A stretch of 64,000 bases of DNA from Haemaphysalis longicornis (GCA_013339765.2 CM023449.1:36658353-36722352); one strand, 5' to 3'; positions 23,638 through 37,570 are shown, numbered from the stretch's first letter. Notes: generated by a model not told the origin, from the sequence alone. Translations and numbers: made by a program.

Positions 23638-24194
23638 CATGGCAGCCGTGAGAATCACCATCGGGAAATTCTCACGGCAGTTCCCAGAAGAGCTGGCTGT
23701 CCTAAAATTCGCTAAATAATATTACCTTCCGACGTAACCTAACATAACTCAGCCTCACCGAACCTAACGTAACCTAACCGAACGTATCCTAATTAGCCTA
23801 CCCAAATTTACCCCAACTGCAACAAACCTAGCCTTACCAGCCCAACGACTCCGAACACAAAAAACATTAAACTTAATTCAACCCATTCTAGAAGTCCTGC
23901 GCCACGACCTCTTCATATAGTAAAAACAAGAATGAAAAAAGCATGAACAAAATCACCATTAGCGAAAACTTCAAAAATCCCGAAAACCAAAAAAAAAAAA
24001 AAACTTCCCCGATGCCGCACTCAAACCTGAGCCTTCTGGTTTAAAGCAAGCGCTAAACCACAGCGCCACAGGAACAACTACAAGAGCGGGTTTTCAGGGA
24101 ATATTTGTCCCTTAGAATCTGCGGGTCGCGTGCTTAGCCAATCAGAGGCGACCGCCGTGAGAAATTTCTGGCGGTGATTCTCTTGGTTACCATG
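23638..24194. mobile_element. 557-bp inverted-repeat element containing a tRNA-like module
   Basis: The left end CATGGCAGCCGTGAGAATCA and the right end read inward, CATGGTAACCAAGAGAATCA, match. Both continue with AAATTTCTCACGG-like sequence, so the inverted repeats reach about 50 bp. The interior has a CCTAA/CGTAACCTAAC-rich patch (23730-23790), an A-run at 23989-24003, and a minus-strand tRNA-like sequence at 24004-24072. No transposase and no clear target-site duplication. Confidence 0.65.
24004..24074 (-). repeat. tRNA-like module with T-run
   Basis: The minus strand has TGTGGTTTAGCGC as an A-box-like segment and GGTTTGAGTGC as a degenerate B box. A run of T's (complement of 23989-24003) follows just downstream, as a Pol III terminator would. 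Pairing is poor and the B box departs from consensus, so this is a relic at best. Confidence 0.35.
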
Positions 24195-24199
24195 ATAAT

Positions 24200-25236
24200 A
24201 GACACTACCATTTTTCATCTAATGCCCGCAAACGTTCATCACCAGAAGCTAGCTCTAAATATACAACTCTCGAAGGGACATTTACTTTAATCAACGTGAA
24301 CGTAATTTGGGTCGTCCGAAGAAAAAGCATTCAGGAACTCTTCGATACTGAGCGCAACAAGAAAGAATATCGTTCGATAAAAGGCTCGTTTTTCATTCGT
24401 TACTCTCGAAATTGAAAACAGAACTTGCGGCCAATTTTTCACTCCGGCAAGTGCCATTAGATGTAAGAAAAGCTAAAGACAAACTCTCGCTTTGAACTAA
24501 AATGAACCACGAAGACCGCACGCAATTTTGCTTCAGCAAACACATTTCTGTGGAGGAATAACAAATCTCGAAAGTTTAACGCCCGCTGCATCTATTAGGC
24601 TAGGTAGTTAGAAAAACCATAAATAGAGATGCGACGCTTGTAGGCAGTTCTCGAATTCCCTGAATGATGTCACCGAGTAACGTCATTCACCCGTGCGTAC
24701 ACATTTGCGCACGTTTTAAACACAAACACCACATTCTTGCTGTTGCTCCAATAATACTAAAACTCCGCTCATTCTGCTCTAGTCAAAAACTGAACTAATT
24801 ATCAGAACTTGGATGGTTCACATTGTTATTGCACATCTGAGAGTTCAGTTGGGGTTGATTGGCCGTTTGTAAGCACATGTAAACATATGCTCTAGGAATA
24901 TTGTGTGAGGCACGCGTTTACAAAAGCGAAACTTTCAACTAGGTTTTAATAGGTAAAATGCCGCTACCCCAATTTTTGGTTCCCGCCAAACTGCGTGTCT
25001 TGTGTAGTCTACATAATCACTCCACGTCTTAAAGCGTAAGCAGTAGATAGCTCATTTACCAAAAAAAAAAAAAACGAGTCGGTGCCATTGTCGTCCAGCG
25101 TCTTTACGGAATTTTAAATTCCCATTGGCTGCGACAACTTTCATAGCGCATGCGCCATAAGTAAAAAAAAAAGTCGCACTATGGTTCGGCCCAAATGCAA
25201 GTATGCATCGCCTGGAGTTGTCGAAGGCTGTCACTT
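24200..25236. other. Non-coding stretch, nothing recognised
   Basis: AT-rich sequence with two short A-runs (25060, 25165). No motif-bearing frames and no repeat pairs seen. Confidence 0.4.
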
Positions 25237-25504
25237 TTCATGACGTATTATTGATTGATTGAGGAGTTTAACGCGCCCGACGCAGCGCACGCGACGAGGC
25301 GCGCCGTAGTGAAGGGCTCCGGATTAGTTTTGACCACCTGGGGATCTTTAACGTGCACCGAAATCTCGTACACACGGGCGTTTTTTTGCTTTTCACCCTT
25401 ATCATAAAAGCGGCCACCGCGGCCCGGAATCGAACCCGCGCCCTCGTGCTCAGCAGCGCAACGCCTTAGCCACTGAGCCACCGCGGTGGGTTCATGACGT
25501 ATTA
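25237..25504 (-). mobile_element. Ruka-type SINE with 14-bp target-site duplication
   Basis: The element (25251-25490) is inserted on the minus strand and is full length from the A and B boxes to the AATC tail. The flanks TTCATGACGTATTA at 25237-25250 and 25491-25504 are perfect direct repeats. The SINE body carries a few substitutions relative to the 6861 copy. The perfect duplication shows direct retroposition and a fairly recent date. Confidence 0.95.
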
Positions 25505-28500
25505 CATACAGAATTTTGGTGGAAGGGGCATTTTTTTCTAATACCCCTTTTTAAGACGGCGCTGTTCAGTGGGAATTGTTATCTCCAGGCATTTTTGTTG
25601 GTCGAGAGTGGAGATAGCGAAAGCAACATGTAGGTTTAAACTTCAGGGAAGCCAGACACATCCTACGGTCCTCTTTCAAACCAGTGCTGTTTAATTTAGC
25701 CAAAGGTGTGAAAAATACAATAGCCCGTTTCTTAAGAAAAGGTGATTGAAAAGCCAAGCTTTTCCCACGCAACTTGAGTCGAAGTCAACGTCTAAACACT
25801 AAGCTGCTTCAACGATGTCCGATGGTGCAATCGCATAGACGTCGGCTGCATATCGCGAGGGACCCAGGTGTGATTCCGACCAACGGGAAATGTTTTTCTT
25901 TTTCTTGAGGCGCTTGACGGGCCTTCACTTTTCATCAACATCGTTTTGTGAAACTCATTGTGTAAGGTTGGCTTTTCTGCGGCTTTATTTTACGCGGACC
26001 ATCCACGCATTCAATAAGTCTGAGAAAACTTCGCTTGAAAACATTTTACAGTCCTCCATCAAAACAGGTCGGGTTAAATTTTAGCCAGGGCTTAAAAAGG
26101 GTATTCCAAGGGGGTTTGCTATGACAAAATTCCAACAGAGTGACTGCGTTCAGGGCGTTCGACCCCAAAAAGACACGTACAGTGCAACAAAAAATAGTGG
26201 CCTTCCCCTGTTTTATTTTGTTTTGTTCAATGCAATAGCGAAGCTTGGAAGCACGATTATAGTTTAGCACATATGTGAGTGCTTACAACGTGCCCAGGTC
26301 GTTTCTCCTGTCGAGTATTTCTTCGATCCCGCGGTCGCATTAACGCCCTTTCTACGTTAAAATTTGTTGGTGGCGTTGATTTAGAACCCGGGAATGTCAT
26401 AGCCTTCCCATGTTACTGCGCCTTGTAATGGCAATAGACCACCTAGTGTAAATAAAGAGAACCGAACCTTAACGGCGTCAGAACGTCTGATTACCCCCTT
26501 GATATACGAATATTGTCTGCACGGGCGAACTTGAGTGTAAACATGCGGGTGCCGCTGGGATGCTCTTCACTAGACGTGGAAGCCAGTTGCCAAAAATTAG
26601 AAACAAGCCCAAAGAACCCAGATATCATGTGCGTAGTCAGAGAGGCAGCGCCCATTACGCCAATATTTTCTCTGCTTCGTCTCCCCCACCACTCTCATCT
26701 TTTTCTCACCGGTTTCTAATCACGCAACTACGCCAGCCGTGCTCTTTATCTTTTACAGAGCGTTATACATTCCGCAGTACTTGTTGTACTTGATATGAAT
26801 ACAGCAGTGGCTTTTTTTGTCATTTCTGGCCGGCTGCATTCAGAGTAACGCCAGTTTTTCTTGCTTTTACAACCCATAACCGAAACGGAAGTTTGAAAAA
26901 TCCAACAGAAGAAAATTATGAGCGGAAAAATAGTGGTAACGAATCCACAACATTCACGAACGCATTGAATCGGTTTTTATTTGCACAAAAAGCATGAAAA
27001 GTAGTAATGGAGTGAGCCCAGATAGGTTTTAACAAAATGATAACAAGTCAGCTTGTTGTATCAGGCAGACCCCCGATACGGCCACGTGGTTGAAATCGCT
27101 GTCACCGAGGATAGCCGCGGCGGCAGCGGCGTCGACAAAAGCTTTGGGAATCTGCGCTACTCAGGAGAATTTCGTATACCATCGTGCATTCTCTTTCTGA
27201 CCACCCGGGTCGTCCGCGTGTTGAGAGAATAGAAGATCAACACGTGGCCTGCGCCGCGCGTTATTCTTAACGCCATCTACTAACAGGCGTAGGCACTGCT
27301 GCAGCCACTCGTGATCTCGCGAGAAAATTGCTATGACGACGAAAAATGCTACTTCGCCGAGCTTAACAGCTAAACAACCGCCCTCCTATCTGAAAAATGA
27401 AACCTATTTGTCGATTGCTACTATATGTGAGGGTAAGAATGAGCAACTCGAAGGCGAAATCATCAGTTCAGAACCTGACATCACATCCAGGGATTAGTGA
27501 CGAAGCTGCTGCGTAGCGCGAGGGCAGAGCGCCACCATGTTTCTCAGTGCTATGTACACAAGAAACGCAAAGACCGCAACGTAAAAATCAGCATCCTATG
27601 TATGTCCGTGAGACTCACACAGACCGGTATGGTCTGCGCATGCGCAATGCTAACCCGTAAAGTTTTAACTGCTTGAAGCTTCTGCGAACGGGAAACTAAA
27701 ACTTCTTATTAACTGCGCATTTTCTTGTCACGCATTTGCTTGGCGCCCTGCGGCACAGTAACAAAGAACACCCAGAGAGAAAAGCACGACGAAGATGGTT
27801 CGGCTAAGAATGCTACGCACTAAATGACGATTCTCAATATTACGAGTATCGGCCCCAATTTTTAGGGTACAAAAATTTCAGCAATTTTGGCCACTTCAAG
27901 GAACGAATAATGCACATGGGGCTATGTTCGGACTACTGACGCAAAAGCCATATTGTGATCTATGGTCGTAAAAAAAAATAGCGTGTCACGCAGTTCGCTT
28001 GGCTTACGCGTAAAATGTCGTAATTTTCAAAGTTATTATGACAGTTGCGGCAAGAGTCTGAACCCGGCCTAATTTCACAGTGTTTAAAGCAAGGTAAAAC
28101 GTATTCACCTGGAGGTGAACTCCTTGTCTCGCGACGCCACGTATGACGTGACTGCACGGCATGCCTCCGTGCGCAAACATGGGAAGCAGGTGGGCGAAGC
28201 GCGGCCAGCGGACCGCAGGGAGAACCACCGCAGAGATCGTGGATGGTTTGTCCAAGCTTCATAAACAATCCCTGCCTCGGTAAGGATATCGCCGCCGCTA
28301 GTGTAATATTCCTCTCGTGTCGGGCAACTTCGCAGGTCGTGCTCGCTGGAAGTGCAGCAACCGCATCAGAATCACCGCGCCTTGGCTATGGCCGTCCTGC
28401 TTTGATCGCAGTTGTGCGGCGACGACACGTCCTCTAACCCCTGTTCTGCGCAGTGCTTTACTGCGAAGCAGCATTCCTCTACCATCCAAGCAAATGTTTG

Positions 28501-31500
28501 TGGCGATGTCAGCAGAAAACTATCATCATTAAGAAGGCAGGCACGTACCTACCCAGGGGGACTGGCCCTACCGGTAAATATTACGGTTGCGTAAGCTGCT
28601 CCGAGTGCAAAAGTACCCAACAGCAGAGAAATCACGTATTGACGTACCCACGCTTTCACATATGAAAAGGGAGACCCGTATAGCACCTTTTTTCAGTTCA
28701 TTCCAGGCTACCTTGGGTAGACCACGGGAAGTAAAGACGCAAGAAGAACAGCCAGAAGAATAAGAAGAACGTAAGGCAGTCGTTATTGTCGTTGTTCCGT
28801 AATAGAAAGTGTGGTTAAGCACATCTTACTTGTCTCTGGTTTCACTCTTTGTAGAGCCACGTGTGTGAATTGAACTGAAGCAGCCAGGGTCATCATTGTG
28901 GGTGTCGTTTACATCCTCGCAGCCCAACCACCTTCACAGAGTGGATAGGAGTCACATTTTCTTTGTATGCGTTTTTATGCTCCTATACTGGAGCCGGCTA
29001 TCGAGAGTGCGTCTGCTACGCTCATCTGGCAGCGTTCACATCCCCCTCGCACCTCGGCCACCACTTGGCCCTGTAAAAATACGGAGGAAATAGATGGACT
29101 CCTACTCGCTCTCCTGCTAGGTGACGTCATTCAGATCCTACATCGATGGCATCCCCACGTGAACACCCATTCAATATCTGCTGCTGTCAACGATGTAACT
29201 AAAGGACGTTGCACCGCCTGTAAAGCGTGCTTTGCCATTGACAACAGTGCTAAGATAAGAAGCTAACCGAAATACCAATGTGGACGAAGGCAGTTTAGCT
29301 GAGTTGAAACGTGCGGGTTATTCCGAGTGTAAATACACAATATTAAAGAGTACGCGTAGTCGAAAAATACCGCAAGAAAAATTTCTATGTTTGTCGTATT
29401 TTAGCGTGTCGCACTTTCATCTTGTCGTATTCTTGTCATGTCGTGATTCTGATGTTCTGTCGTGTGTGGTATTCCTGTCCTGATTTTGATGTGCCGTCGT
29501 GACGAATACCTGCGTGGTCGTGATCCTGATGTTCAATCAGTAGATGCACGTGGTTTGAATGTTACTGCCCATTCTGAAAAGCAGCGTAAATGGCAGTTCT
29601 GTTGTTACTACGGAAAAGTTTTTCTTCGAGAAAATTCACTTTGTCGTTACGGCAGAAATGTGTCGTAACAACAGATGGCTTTTCTCGTAACAACAGGACT
29701 TTTGTTGTAATAACGTTTTTTGTCGTACGACAGGAATTCTTGTTGGGTTATTGCGGTATTCCTGTTGTGATTTTAGACTCGGTGTGCTCTTCGACCGAAA
29801 CGTACACGACACAAAATAGGTTAAAATGCGCGTAAGTAGAGCAGAGGTTTTCTGCGACGTTTAAACAGCAGCGGTACCGAAGAATTTTAATAAAAATATG
29901 CAATCATGAGACAAAAAAGCCCAAGTCCCAAAAAAGTTCTTACTTGGACGAGACATCCGATTCATTTTGGCAACCATTTGTCACAAAGACAAATCGCTGT
30001 GTTCGGAATGTCGGAATACGGAATCGGATAGCTACCCAGTATTCCAAAACATTAGACAAGAAGATAACTGATCAACTAATACTTCTAAACGAACCTTATT
30101 TTCTAAAAAAAATGTGGAAGTTCTCTTGCAAGGTCATCAGGCCGTACGACGCTCCCCTCCAATCTAATATCCTGTCAGTGATTGAGCGCTGTTTGAGGCC
30201 CGGGTCCATTCTGTGTGATGCCAAATGAGTTTTAAGCGCAGAGAAAAGAGGTTGCGCCAGTAGGCATGAAACGATTGGTCTACAAAAAAATGTTAAAATC
30301 TAAGCCTCCAGTGTAGCTAAGTAAAATTGAGATAATCGGAAGGAAGCAAGAAGCACGTAAAAAAACACTGATTCCGACACGTAGCTGCAGCAAATGACGC
30401 TAAGCGGTGGGCCGCGTGTCTCCCGCGTCTAGGACGTTCATATTAAAAGTTTGCGAAGCTAACGTGATATATGACCTTCACGCGAAACAAGAAATTCCGC
30501 CTGTCATGGCATCGGGTGGCCGGTCTCTAAGAAAAATCTTTTAAAATATTGCCACTCATTGTCAGTGATGTTAAAAACAGTCAGATTGCGCATTTGTGCC
30601 CTTAAGTTAAAGCACTGTCGCTGTAAACTTTCACGGCAATACCCATCCCACTATAAATTTTCCCAACTCTGCGTGGAAGAGAGAACGGTCTTTGAGGAGA
30701 CTAGCGATGTTAGCCTGTACTACAAGACGATCAAGTGTAAGAGCGTATAATTGTTGCCATACGATTATATAATTCCATTTGCTGTTCCAATCCTTACGTC
30801 GCACTCAAAGGCAATAGACCGCCTCAAGGCACTTCTTCTCCTACATAAAAAAATTATTCGGTGGGGGAACTTTACACTCTTTCAAAAATATACAGCAGAA
30901 ACTTTTCTTCTTACTTTGCTCAAACAAACCATTTCGTGCCACATTTCATACTGGCTTCGAAACCAGTCTGTTTATCTATGAAGTGAAAGAACTCTCGACA
31001 TCATGTCCTATTTTGGGCGGCCGTAAAATTCGGTGGCCCATTCCTGCAATGAAATGTCAGTCCAACTTTCGCAATGTGTCCCTGCTGAAGTTTACGAGAG
31101 ATGTGGGCGCCGTAAAATATTAAGTTGAGTGACCTCTTCTCCTTCTTGGTATTCGCCCTCTCTTGTGGTGCAGGTTACCTATGAAATAACACTCACCCGT
31201 CGCGTCGGATGAACTACTGCGGTCCTCCATTCTAAAAATAGCTTTCGTAAGACGCCACTCTTTGTTACAGTTCCTTGCTGCATTTTCTGAACGATAAAAA
31301 GATTTGCGAGCGACGCTTTTTTCTGACTTATATGAAGAGCTTCTGGAGCGTGGGTGCATTGGATTCGCCTTCAGGCAAAGCGTGAGGGAATGACGGGTCC
31401 GCTTTCAAGTGGCGCCAGTCAAAGGCATGCATCTCGTACACGATTTCATTTCGGCGAGAACGCACGAGGACGCACGAGAACGCACGGCGAGATTTCTTTC

Positions 31501-34500
31501 AACCTGCAAATCGAACCAGCTTCTCACATATGCCAAAGGGATTCTCACATGCAGGAAAGCCTCGCCGAGCTCCTCGCTGGTTTCTTGCCTGACAACCGTC
31601 TTTGTTTTTGTATCTATTTTTGCTGAATGGAGATTTATTAGTAACAATCGAAGCACAATTGTAAAAAAAAACTGTCTTATATTTGGCCGTGGCTGCGTAA
31701 ACTCTCCCATGCCCCACTCCCAAGTCAGCGTCACACATGTTGGTTTCAAGTGAAACACCTATAAATTCAATTGTCGCCTTAGTGCATGACGAAGCTTCAC
31801 TGCTAGATTTAAAGCTGTTATTCAGTCCTATTTTTATGTAGAAGTTCTCGACTACTTGTTGTGATTTTATTAAAATGACTGAGAACTGTGAAGTGAGAGT
31901 ATTTATCAACAACAGGAGATTCCTACATACTTAAACGTTGACTGCATGCCTATAAGAAACACATAGCAGAAGGCTCGGGCCCATATAATCCAGTTTCTGT
32001 TCTTTAGCCTGTTTAATTTCACGGTCTAAGATGTATTCGCTTCATTAGACCTTGACTCTGGCGCGGGAGAAAGTCACTCCCGAAGTCCTCTGCCCAGCAC
32101 ACATGTCTGGGGTTTTAAAACATCGTTATTCTGAATTTCTAAAATATTCCTTCTAGGTACCATAGTGCACTCTAATTTCAAATCTCCCGCCTTAAACCTT
32201 ACACATGTTGTAAGCCGTATAATAGAGAAAAATGAAATCAACCGACTTTTCTTGTGAACGTTTCCTTGAGCGACCGCACGCCATTTGTTCTCAACTCCTG
32301 TTTTTTTAAATATCAAGTACTAAAATCCCGAAGTCCCTTGAACATCACGTTTGTAAATGCACCTCAATTCGAAATTCAGAACCAATTCTGAGTCCTATCT
32401 ACACTTAAATAGGAAGGCGCTGATTCCTTGTGTAATATTGGGCCACATATTGCGGCGTGTCTCCTATGGTTTTGTGCATACATTCGATATTTCCAGTGAT
32501 TCGGCTGGAAGTGTATCAAAACGCTGAAGCATGCACTTATAATTTCAATTTTTCTACAAGAAAAGGAGAATTACAGCAACAGCCTGCGCGCCTGTTTACC
32601 GGGTACTCTTGAATGGTTATAAAGAAAGCTTAATATTAATGACTCATATGTTCTTTTAAATGTAGTAGAACTGTGAGTTGACATATCTAAAAAACGGACT
32701 ACATGTAACTTTCGATTCCAGCGCAAGAGAAGCATTATCCGCATAAGCCGCACTAACACTGCCTACTAACCATTCATTTAAAGAGCGTACACGAAGTATT
32801 TTTGAGGAACACTATTCATCGTGATAGGCCTATGCACATTGTTCTGCAAAAGTTGTTTTATTACATTGTGGCGACCATTTACCCCAAAAAAATTTCCAGG
32901 AATACATTCAAGAATTTTGTGAACTTGCTGTTGCGCACAGCTTCAGTACTGGTTGGGAGAGCCAGCTCATTGTATTCAACCTCATAGATTTCTGGTTTAC
33001 TCTACATCGATCTCTCACTGGCCTCTAAATGAGAGAGAGCAACTAAAATCTTTCATCCAATCGCGAGCGATCATTCTGAAACAAAGTATGCATATTCACA
33101 AACTTATGAAAGCCATAGAAGACATATTTTGCAGCTAAAGGGCACTTGAGCACGAAGGCGGCAGCGTCATGTGAGCTTGTTAAATACGGTAAAACTCAGT
33201 ATTGAGCTTTTTTTACTGATAATTGTGTTGGAATTCATGGTTCACACAGAAAACGCCGTCACCAGTTTGCGAGTATATGATGGGGTATACCACGATCTTG
33301 TGAGGACGATGACGGTGGTGCCGTTTCAGACGCCAAAGCAGCATGTACACAAAAGCTGCTGATGCCTCCGAATCCAGAAACGTCCCGCTTAGTAAATGCA
33401 TGCAAATGCAGGCCGCCATCGCATATATGAGAGTTCTCATGGGTGAATATAGGATACCTACCCAGCGCCACTAAAACGTTGCCTTAGTGGCACACTTTCG
33501 GTACTACTTCAACGTCTCAGTGTCATGCGCGCCAGTCCGCCGCATTAAAATCAGCGCTAGCAACACAAGCTAGAAGCGCAGCTCTTAGACCTAATCTCAG
33601 GAGGTCTTTGACGACGTTTGGATGCTCACGAAGCCATAGCGCCATGTGGCGTATTTTCAAAGTGACCGTATAAACCGCACGCGGCATAAAAGCGAGCACC
33701 AAAGGAGGTCCTGTGACGCAGCGCGTATGGAAACCGCGGCACCATTGATCGGAGTGCACGTAGCGCGTGCGCGCACATGGGCTTTCCTAACACATTATTA
33801 CGTTGTTGCTCTTTTCATTCCGGTGCCACACGGCGTGTTGCACTTCTTTCCTACCACTCGTTCTCTTTCATCTCCCTTCGTCGTTTCCGGCGCTAAACGT
33901 CGTAGGAACGGCGTTATTTTCCAAAGCATATCAATCAAGTAAAAACAAGGAAAAGGCAGACACTGTGTTGACTCGAACGCTCTGAGTACGGCTTGCTTTC
34001 TTAAAATGATTCTTCTTTCGCTGATTATCTCGCTTGTTTCCCGCTTTCATTCTCTCATTATGCGTCCCACGGCAGGATATCAGAGTGCCTGTCACTCTTT
34101 TTCTGGTGGTACCTCGTTCACTCTTTCGTCTCGGCGTCCTGATCCAAATTGATGCGACCAACAGGCAAAGGTTATTCTGCAGGTGTGTTTGATGGCCTGT
34201 CATAACTTTGTTACTAAGTGTCCTCTTACCCCCCCCCCCCTCTTTTCTTCTGCTCAGTGTCTTATTTTTATAGTGCTGTATTTGTGCTCCATGCGCATCA
34301 TTACCTTCAATAATAAATATTCAGGTGTCTAGAAAATAAAAGAAATAATATTCAGTGAAACCAGAAGAGAATCGGCTGCTAAAGAAAGAGCGCAGGCTCC
34401 AGCTTCAGAGGGAATAATTGAAAAAAAAAATGGGACATAAGTGTAGGCCCAACATGCTCTGCATCTTGCCTGCACGAGAAGAAACATGCACAGCCTACAG

Positions 34501-36482
34501 CGAAGACGAGAAATCGGGCGCATCCCCAATTCTTCTCAGCACATCTTTTATGCACGTCTCGAGAAAAAAAATAACAATGACGTTTCGTACAGTGCGTTCG
34601 ACAGGAAGGGGGTCGTGGGAGGTGAAAATAACACCGCTATAGAATACCGGGTACGCGCTGCTTACTTTGTAGTCGTCATGGTTATAACCTGCACGAGTTC
34701 CCCTGTGCGATCATAAATAGAACAAGTCGGTAGCATATCTCGTCTTTCCACGGTAGGGATTCTTGCGATTTATAATACTTGCCGTGAGACGAGATGGTTT
34801 ATGGCTCTAATAAAATTTAGAGCAAAAAAATTGACACAGGATAAGAGAAGAACCAATGGGACTAGCACAACTCCCGCCTGTACTTCCTTCCTCTTGTGGG
34901 AATTTTTTTGACCAGTTCTCCACTTGCACACTGACAGTATGGCGCACATGTCTGTGGAAGGATGCTCTGAATGTCGAGGCTGCTAGACAGACCCGAGTGC
35001 GCCTAATCATTGCAGGGTATGACAACTGGTGGAGGGGATATTTCTATTTCCGAAAAGAAAGAAATCCTCACGTCTCAACAATGTGCAACGAATCATACGA
35101 AGTGAACGATTGCGACACAGTCCAGTACATCGACCACGTGAGAAGACCTATAAGCAATGAAGCCGCCTTCCGCGTCAACACTGCTTTTCATTTTCACTCT
35201 TCTTTTATTTTTTTATGACGCGTAGTACTTTCAGGCGTTGCATACAGAATTTATGAAACGGCAAGAAACGGGGACATTTTTGTTTCCGAAAATTAAGTCT
35301 GGGACTCCAGTGGTCATGAAATGTTCGACACGCCTTTGTGTCATCTGTGGGAGCCTATATCTTAAACAGCGTACCTAATCCATCATCAGCGTCATAATCT
35401 TTATCATTATCATCATCATCATCATAATTATCCCATTTACGTCCACTGAAAGACAAAAGCCTCTCCCACCGGCCTCCAATTATTTTTATCCTGTGCGGCC
35501 AGTATTCATTATATCGGGCGAAAATATCATGTTTAAGGGAAAAGGTGTTTCTCCAGCTACTTGTAGTTCAAGGCCGCGATTGTTCTTTTTGTTACCGAGG
35601 TTTTTTGAATTTTGTGTGCAGATTTCTTTTCAATTATTTTGACGGTAATTCTAACACCTTCGCGGAGAGCCGAGGTAAAACTGATCTCGTATAACTGAGG
35701 AAAAAAATTTAGGCTGCCTGGTCCACTGCATCGCCATTGCCTTCAGCCACTCATGCATCAAGCAAAATAAAAATGCAAAGAAGGCGATAATAGCATCACT
35801 CTCAAAGACCATAATCACGAACGCTAAGCCCCCGCTACTCTACGCCTGCTCTTCGCTAATCCCTGGTATTAGCGTGAATAACAACCCTTTGCTACAACCT
35901 TATACCATCTACCGCAGGTGTGCGCCTCGATACGGCATTGAATAATGAACTTTGCAGTGACTTGCTATACCTTATTCAGGAATAGTTATTGTACCTAAAG
36001 GGATTGGCCGCATCAGAATAGTTACTGGATAGTGCACGCCTTCAGGCAGATTCTAGGGCATTTATGCACGAAGCATTGAATACTTCACAGATAATAATGC
36101 AACTTTTTTACAACACCAAGAGGGGGCTCCGTACAGCAGACTCGACATTTGGGCTGTACCGAAATGTTAACCAGATTGTCTACAAGCTTTTCATGTCCGC
36201 ACGGAGTACTGATAAAGGCAACGAGGGGGACTGCGTCGTTAGAGACTCAAAACAGAAGCGGAAATTTCAACTGACATGGCTTGGCAAATACCGATAGTTC
36301 AATTATTCCGCTTTGCGTGGTGTCTAATCCTGCCATGTTCGTGTAATTTCCGAAGTTAACAGCGTTGTTCTTGTGCTGATTTCTGTGTGTTTAGGCTTGG
36401 TATTTACTGAAATTATTGCTCGTCATATAACGCTTCTTGTACGCATAATTCATAGCCTGTTGTTTGTTTTTTGTTTTTAACG
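25505..36482. other. About 11 kb of AT-rich sequence without a recognised gene
   Basis: I found no frame with a known domain on either strand. Items inside are a possible tRNA-like module near 25815-25905 followed by T-runs, a degenerate TTGTCGTA-rich patch at 29386-29790, a C-run at 34230 and a CAT/TCA run at 35405. The frames at 31409-31912 and 36064-36297 are open for 75-140 codons but show no motif I know. Confidence 0.4.
29386..29790. repeat. Degenerate repeat of TTGTCGTA and GTAACAACAG motifs
   Basis: TTGTCGTA, TGTCGTGATTCTGATGTTC-like and CGTAACAACAG-like words recur irregularly about a dozen times, in both orientations in the second half. No exact period is evident. It may be a decayed tandem repeat or a coincidence of composition. 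Confidence 0.35.
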
Positions 36483-36522
36483 TAAGACCTGCGCTACAAA
36501 TATATGTGTAGCGCAGGTCTTA
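36483..36522. repeat. Perfect 16-bp hairpin
   Basis: TAAGACCTGCGCTACA at 36483-36498 is exactly complementary to 36507-36522 across an 8-base loop (AATATATG). A possible AATAAA signal follows at 36528. The arm is GC-balanced, so a stable stem-loop is expected whichever strand is transcribed. Function unknown. Confidence 0.9.
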
Positions 36523-36692
36523 TCTTTAATAAAACGAGAGGCTAACGTAACGTGAAGAACGTTATAACATAAGAGCATATATTCGATACAGACTGCAGAG
36601 AATGAGCTCTATTGGCCTTACACTGGAAGCTACTGTACGGGCGTAGAATAATTATATGCCAAAAATTTTCTTCTGCATTTCGGACAATACCT

Positions 36693-37015
36693 TGTGGGGA
36701 GCGCCTTGGCACGACACCTTCTGGCCTAGGGGGTGTCGCCCGGAGCCCCTGCCATGGGCTCCCTTCCCTCGCCCTCCTCGCCTACCGTGCGGCCCGGTCG
36801 CCGGAGAGATGGCGCGAGTGGACGGGTAGGAACGGGCGGTGGGGCTGAAGAGCCGCGCGCGGGGACTCAGACTCGGGACGCAGAGTGTTTCTGGTGATGG
36901 TGTGTGTGTGTATGCCCGGACGGGCGACAGCGCGTTGGAAGATGTAAGTAAAGAGTTCTTTCACGCAACCGCAGTGTGCCTCATTCCTGGGCATGCCGTA
37001 GAGAGCAGGCCCACA
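36693..37015 (+). repeat. 5' LTR
   Basis: Begins TGTGGGGA and ends GGCCCACA, giving the TG...CA ends with short inverted termini. It is 323 bp. It matches the 3' LTR at every position except for a 4-bp TGCA insertion in the latter, near its end. By position it should contain the element's promoter. Confidence 0.95.
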
Positions 37016-37017
37016 TC

Positions 37018-37035
37018 TGGCGCCCGAACGTGGGG
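37018..37035 (+). promoter_or_regulatory. Primer-binding site, tRNA-Lys type
   Basis: TGGCGCCCGAACGTGGGG lies two bases after the 5' LTR. TGGCGCCC(G)AAC is the known complement of the 3' end of lysine tRNAs used by many retroelements. The primer assignment is by resemblance. Confidence 0.85.
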
Positions 37036-37570
37036 CTGATGTCAAGCCCACCCGTGGACATTTGCTCTCTGCGGCTGCCGGGAAGGGGCCCACTGCGGTT
37101 TGGGACGGCATTCCTTTGTTCCGGGAAGGAAGCGCCATTTTGGCAGTGGGAGACCAGGGCTTTGAGCCGTGTAGATGCATGTTTGTAAATTAGTTTTGAG
37201 GCCAGTGTTTTAGTTTGCTTAGGTTTTACGATGGCTGTAGATGCCTGAAGTTTTTCTTGCGTTTTTTTCTCTGTTGTTCGGGTAACGGCCTGAGTGGTTA
37301 CATTGCGAGTGTATTTAGCGTTTGTAGGGATATTAGTCGCTTGTGTATTTTGACGTGTTCCTACTGTAGTTTTTTTTGTATTTTAATGTGGCTGTAGTTC
37401 AGCCCCGTTGGTCGAATGTATTGTCTTGACGTTCGTTTTTTGCTTCCATTATAGATTTGTGTGTGGAGTGTGTTTGTCGCGTTGCGTATGTAGTTAGCGC
37501 GGCTTCCTCTGTATTTCGCGTCTACAGTTTGGCGTGGTTGAGCCAGCTTTTGTTGGGTAGTTCGCTGGAA

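Noticed and set aside
23730..23870. CCTAA-rich patch as an interstitial telomere
   Set aside because: TTAGG is the usual arthropod telomere unit, but here the words are irregular (CGTAACCTAAC, CCTAATTAGCC) with no tandem array. It lies inside an inverted-repeat element.
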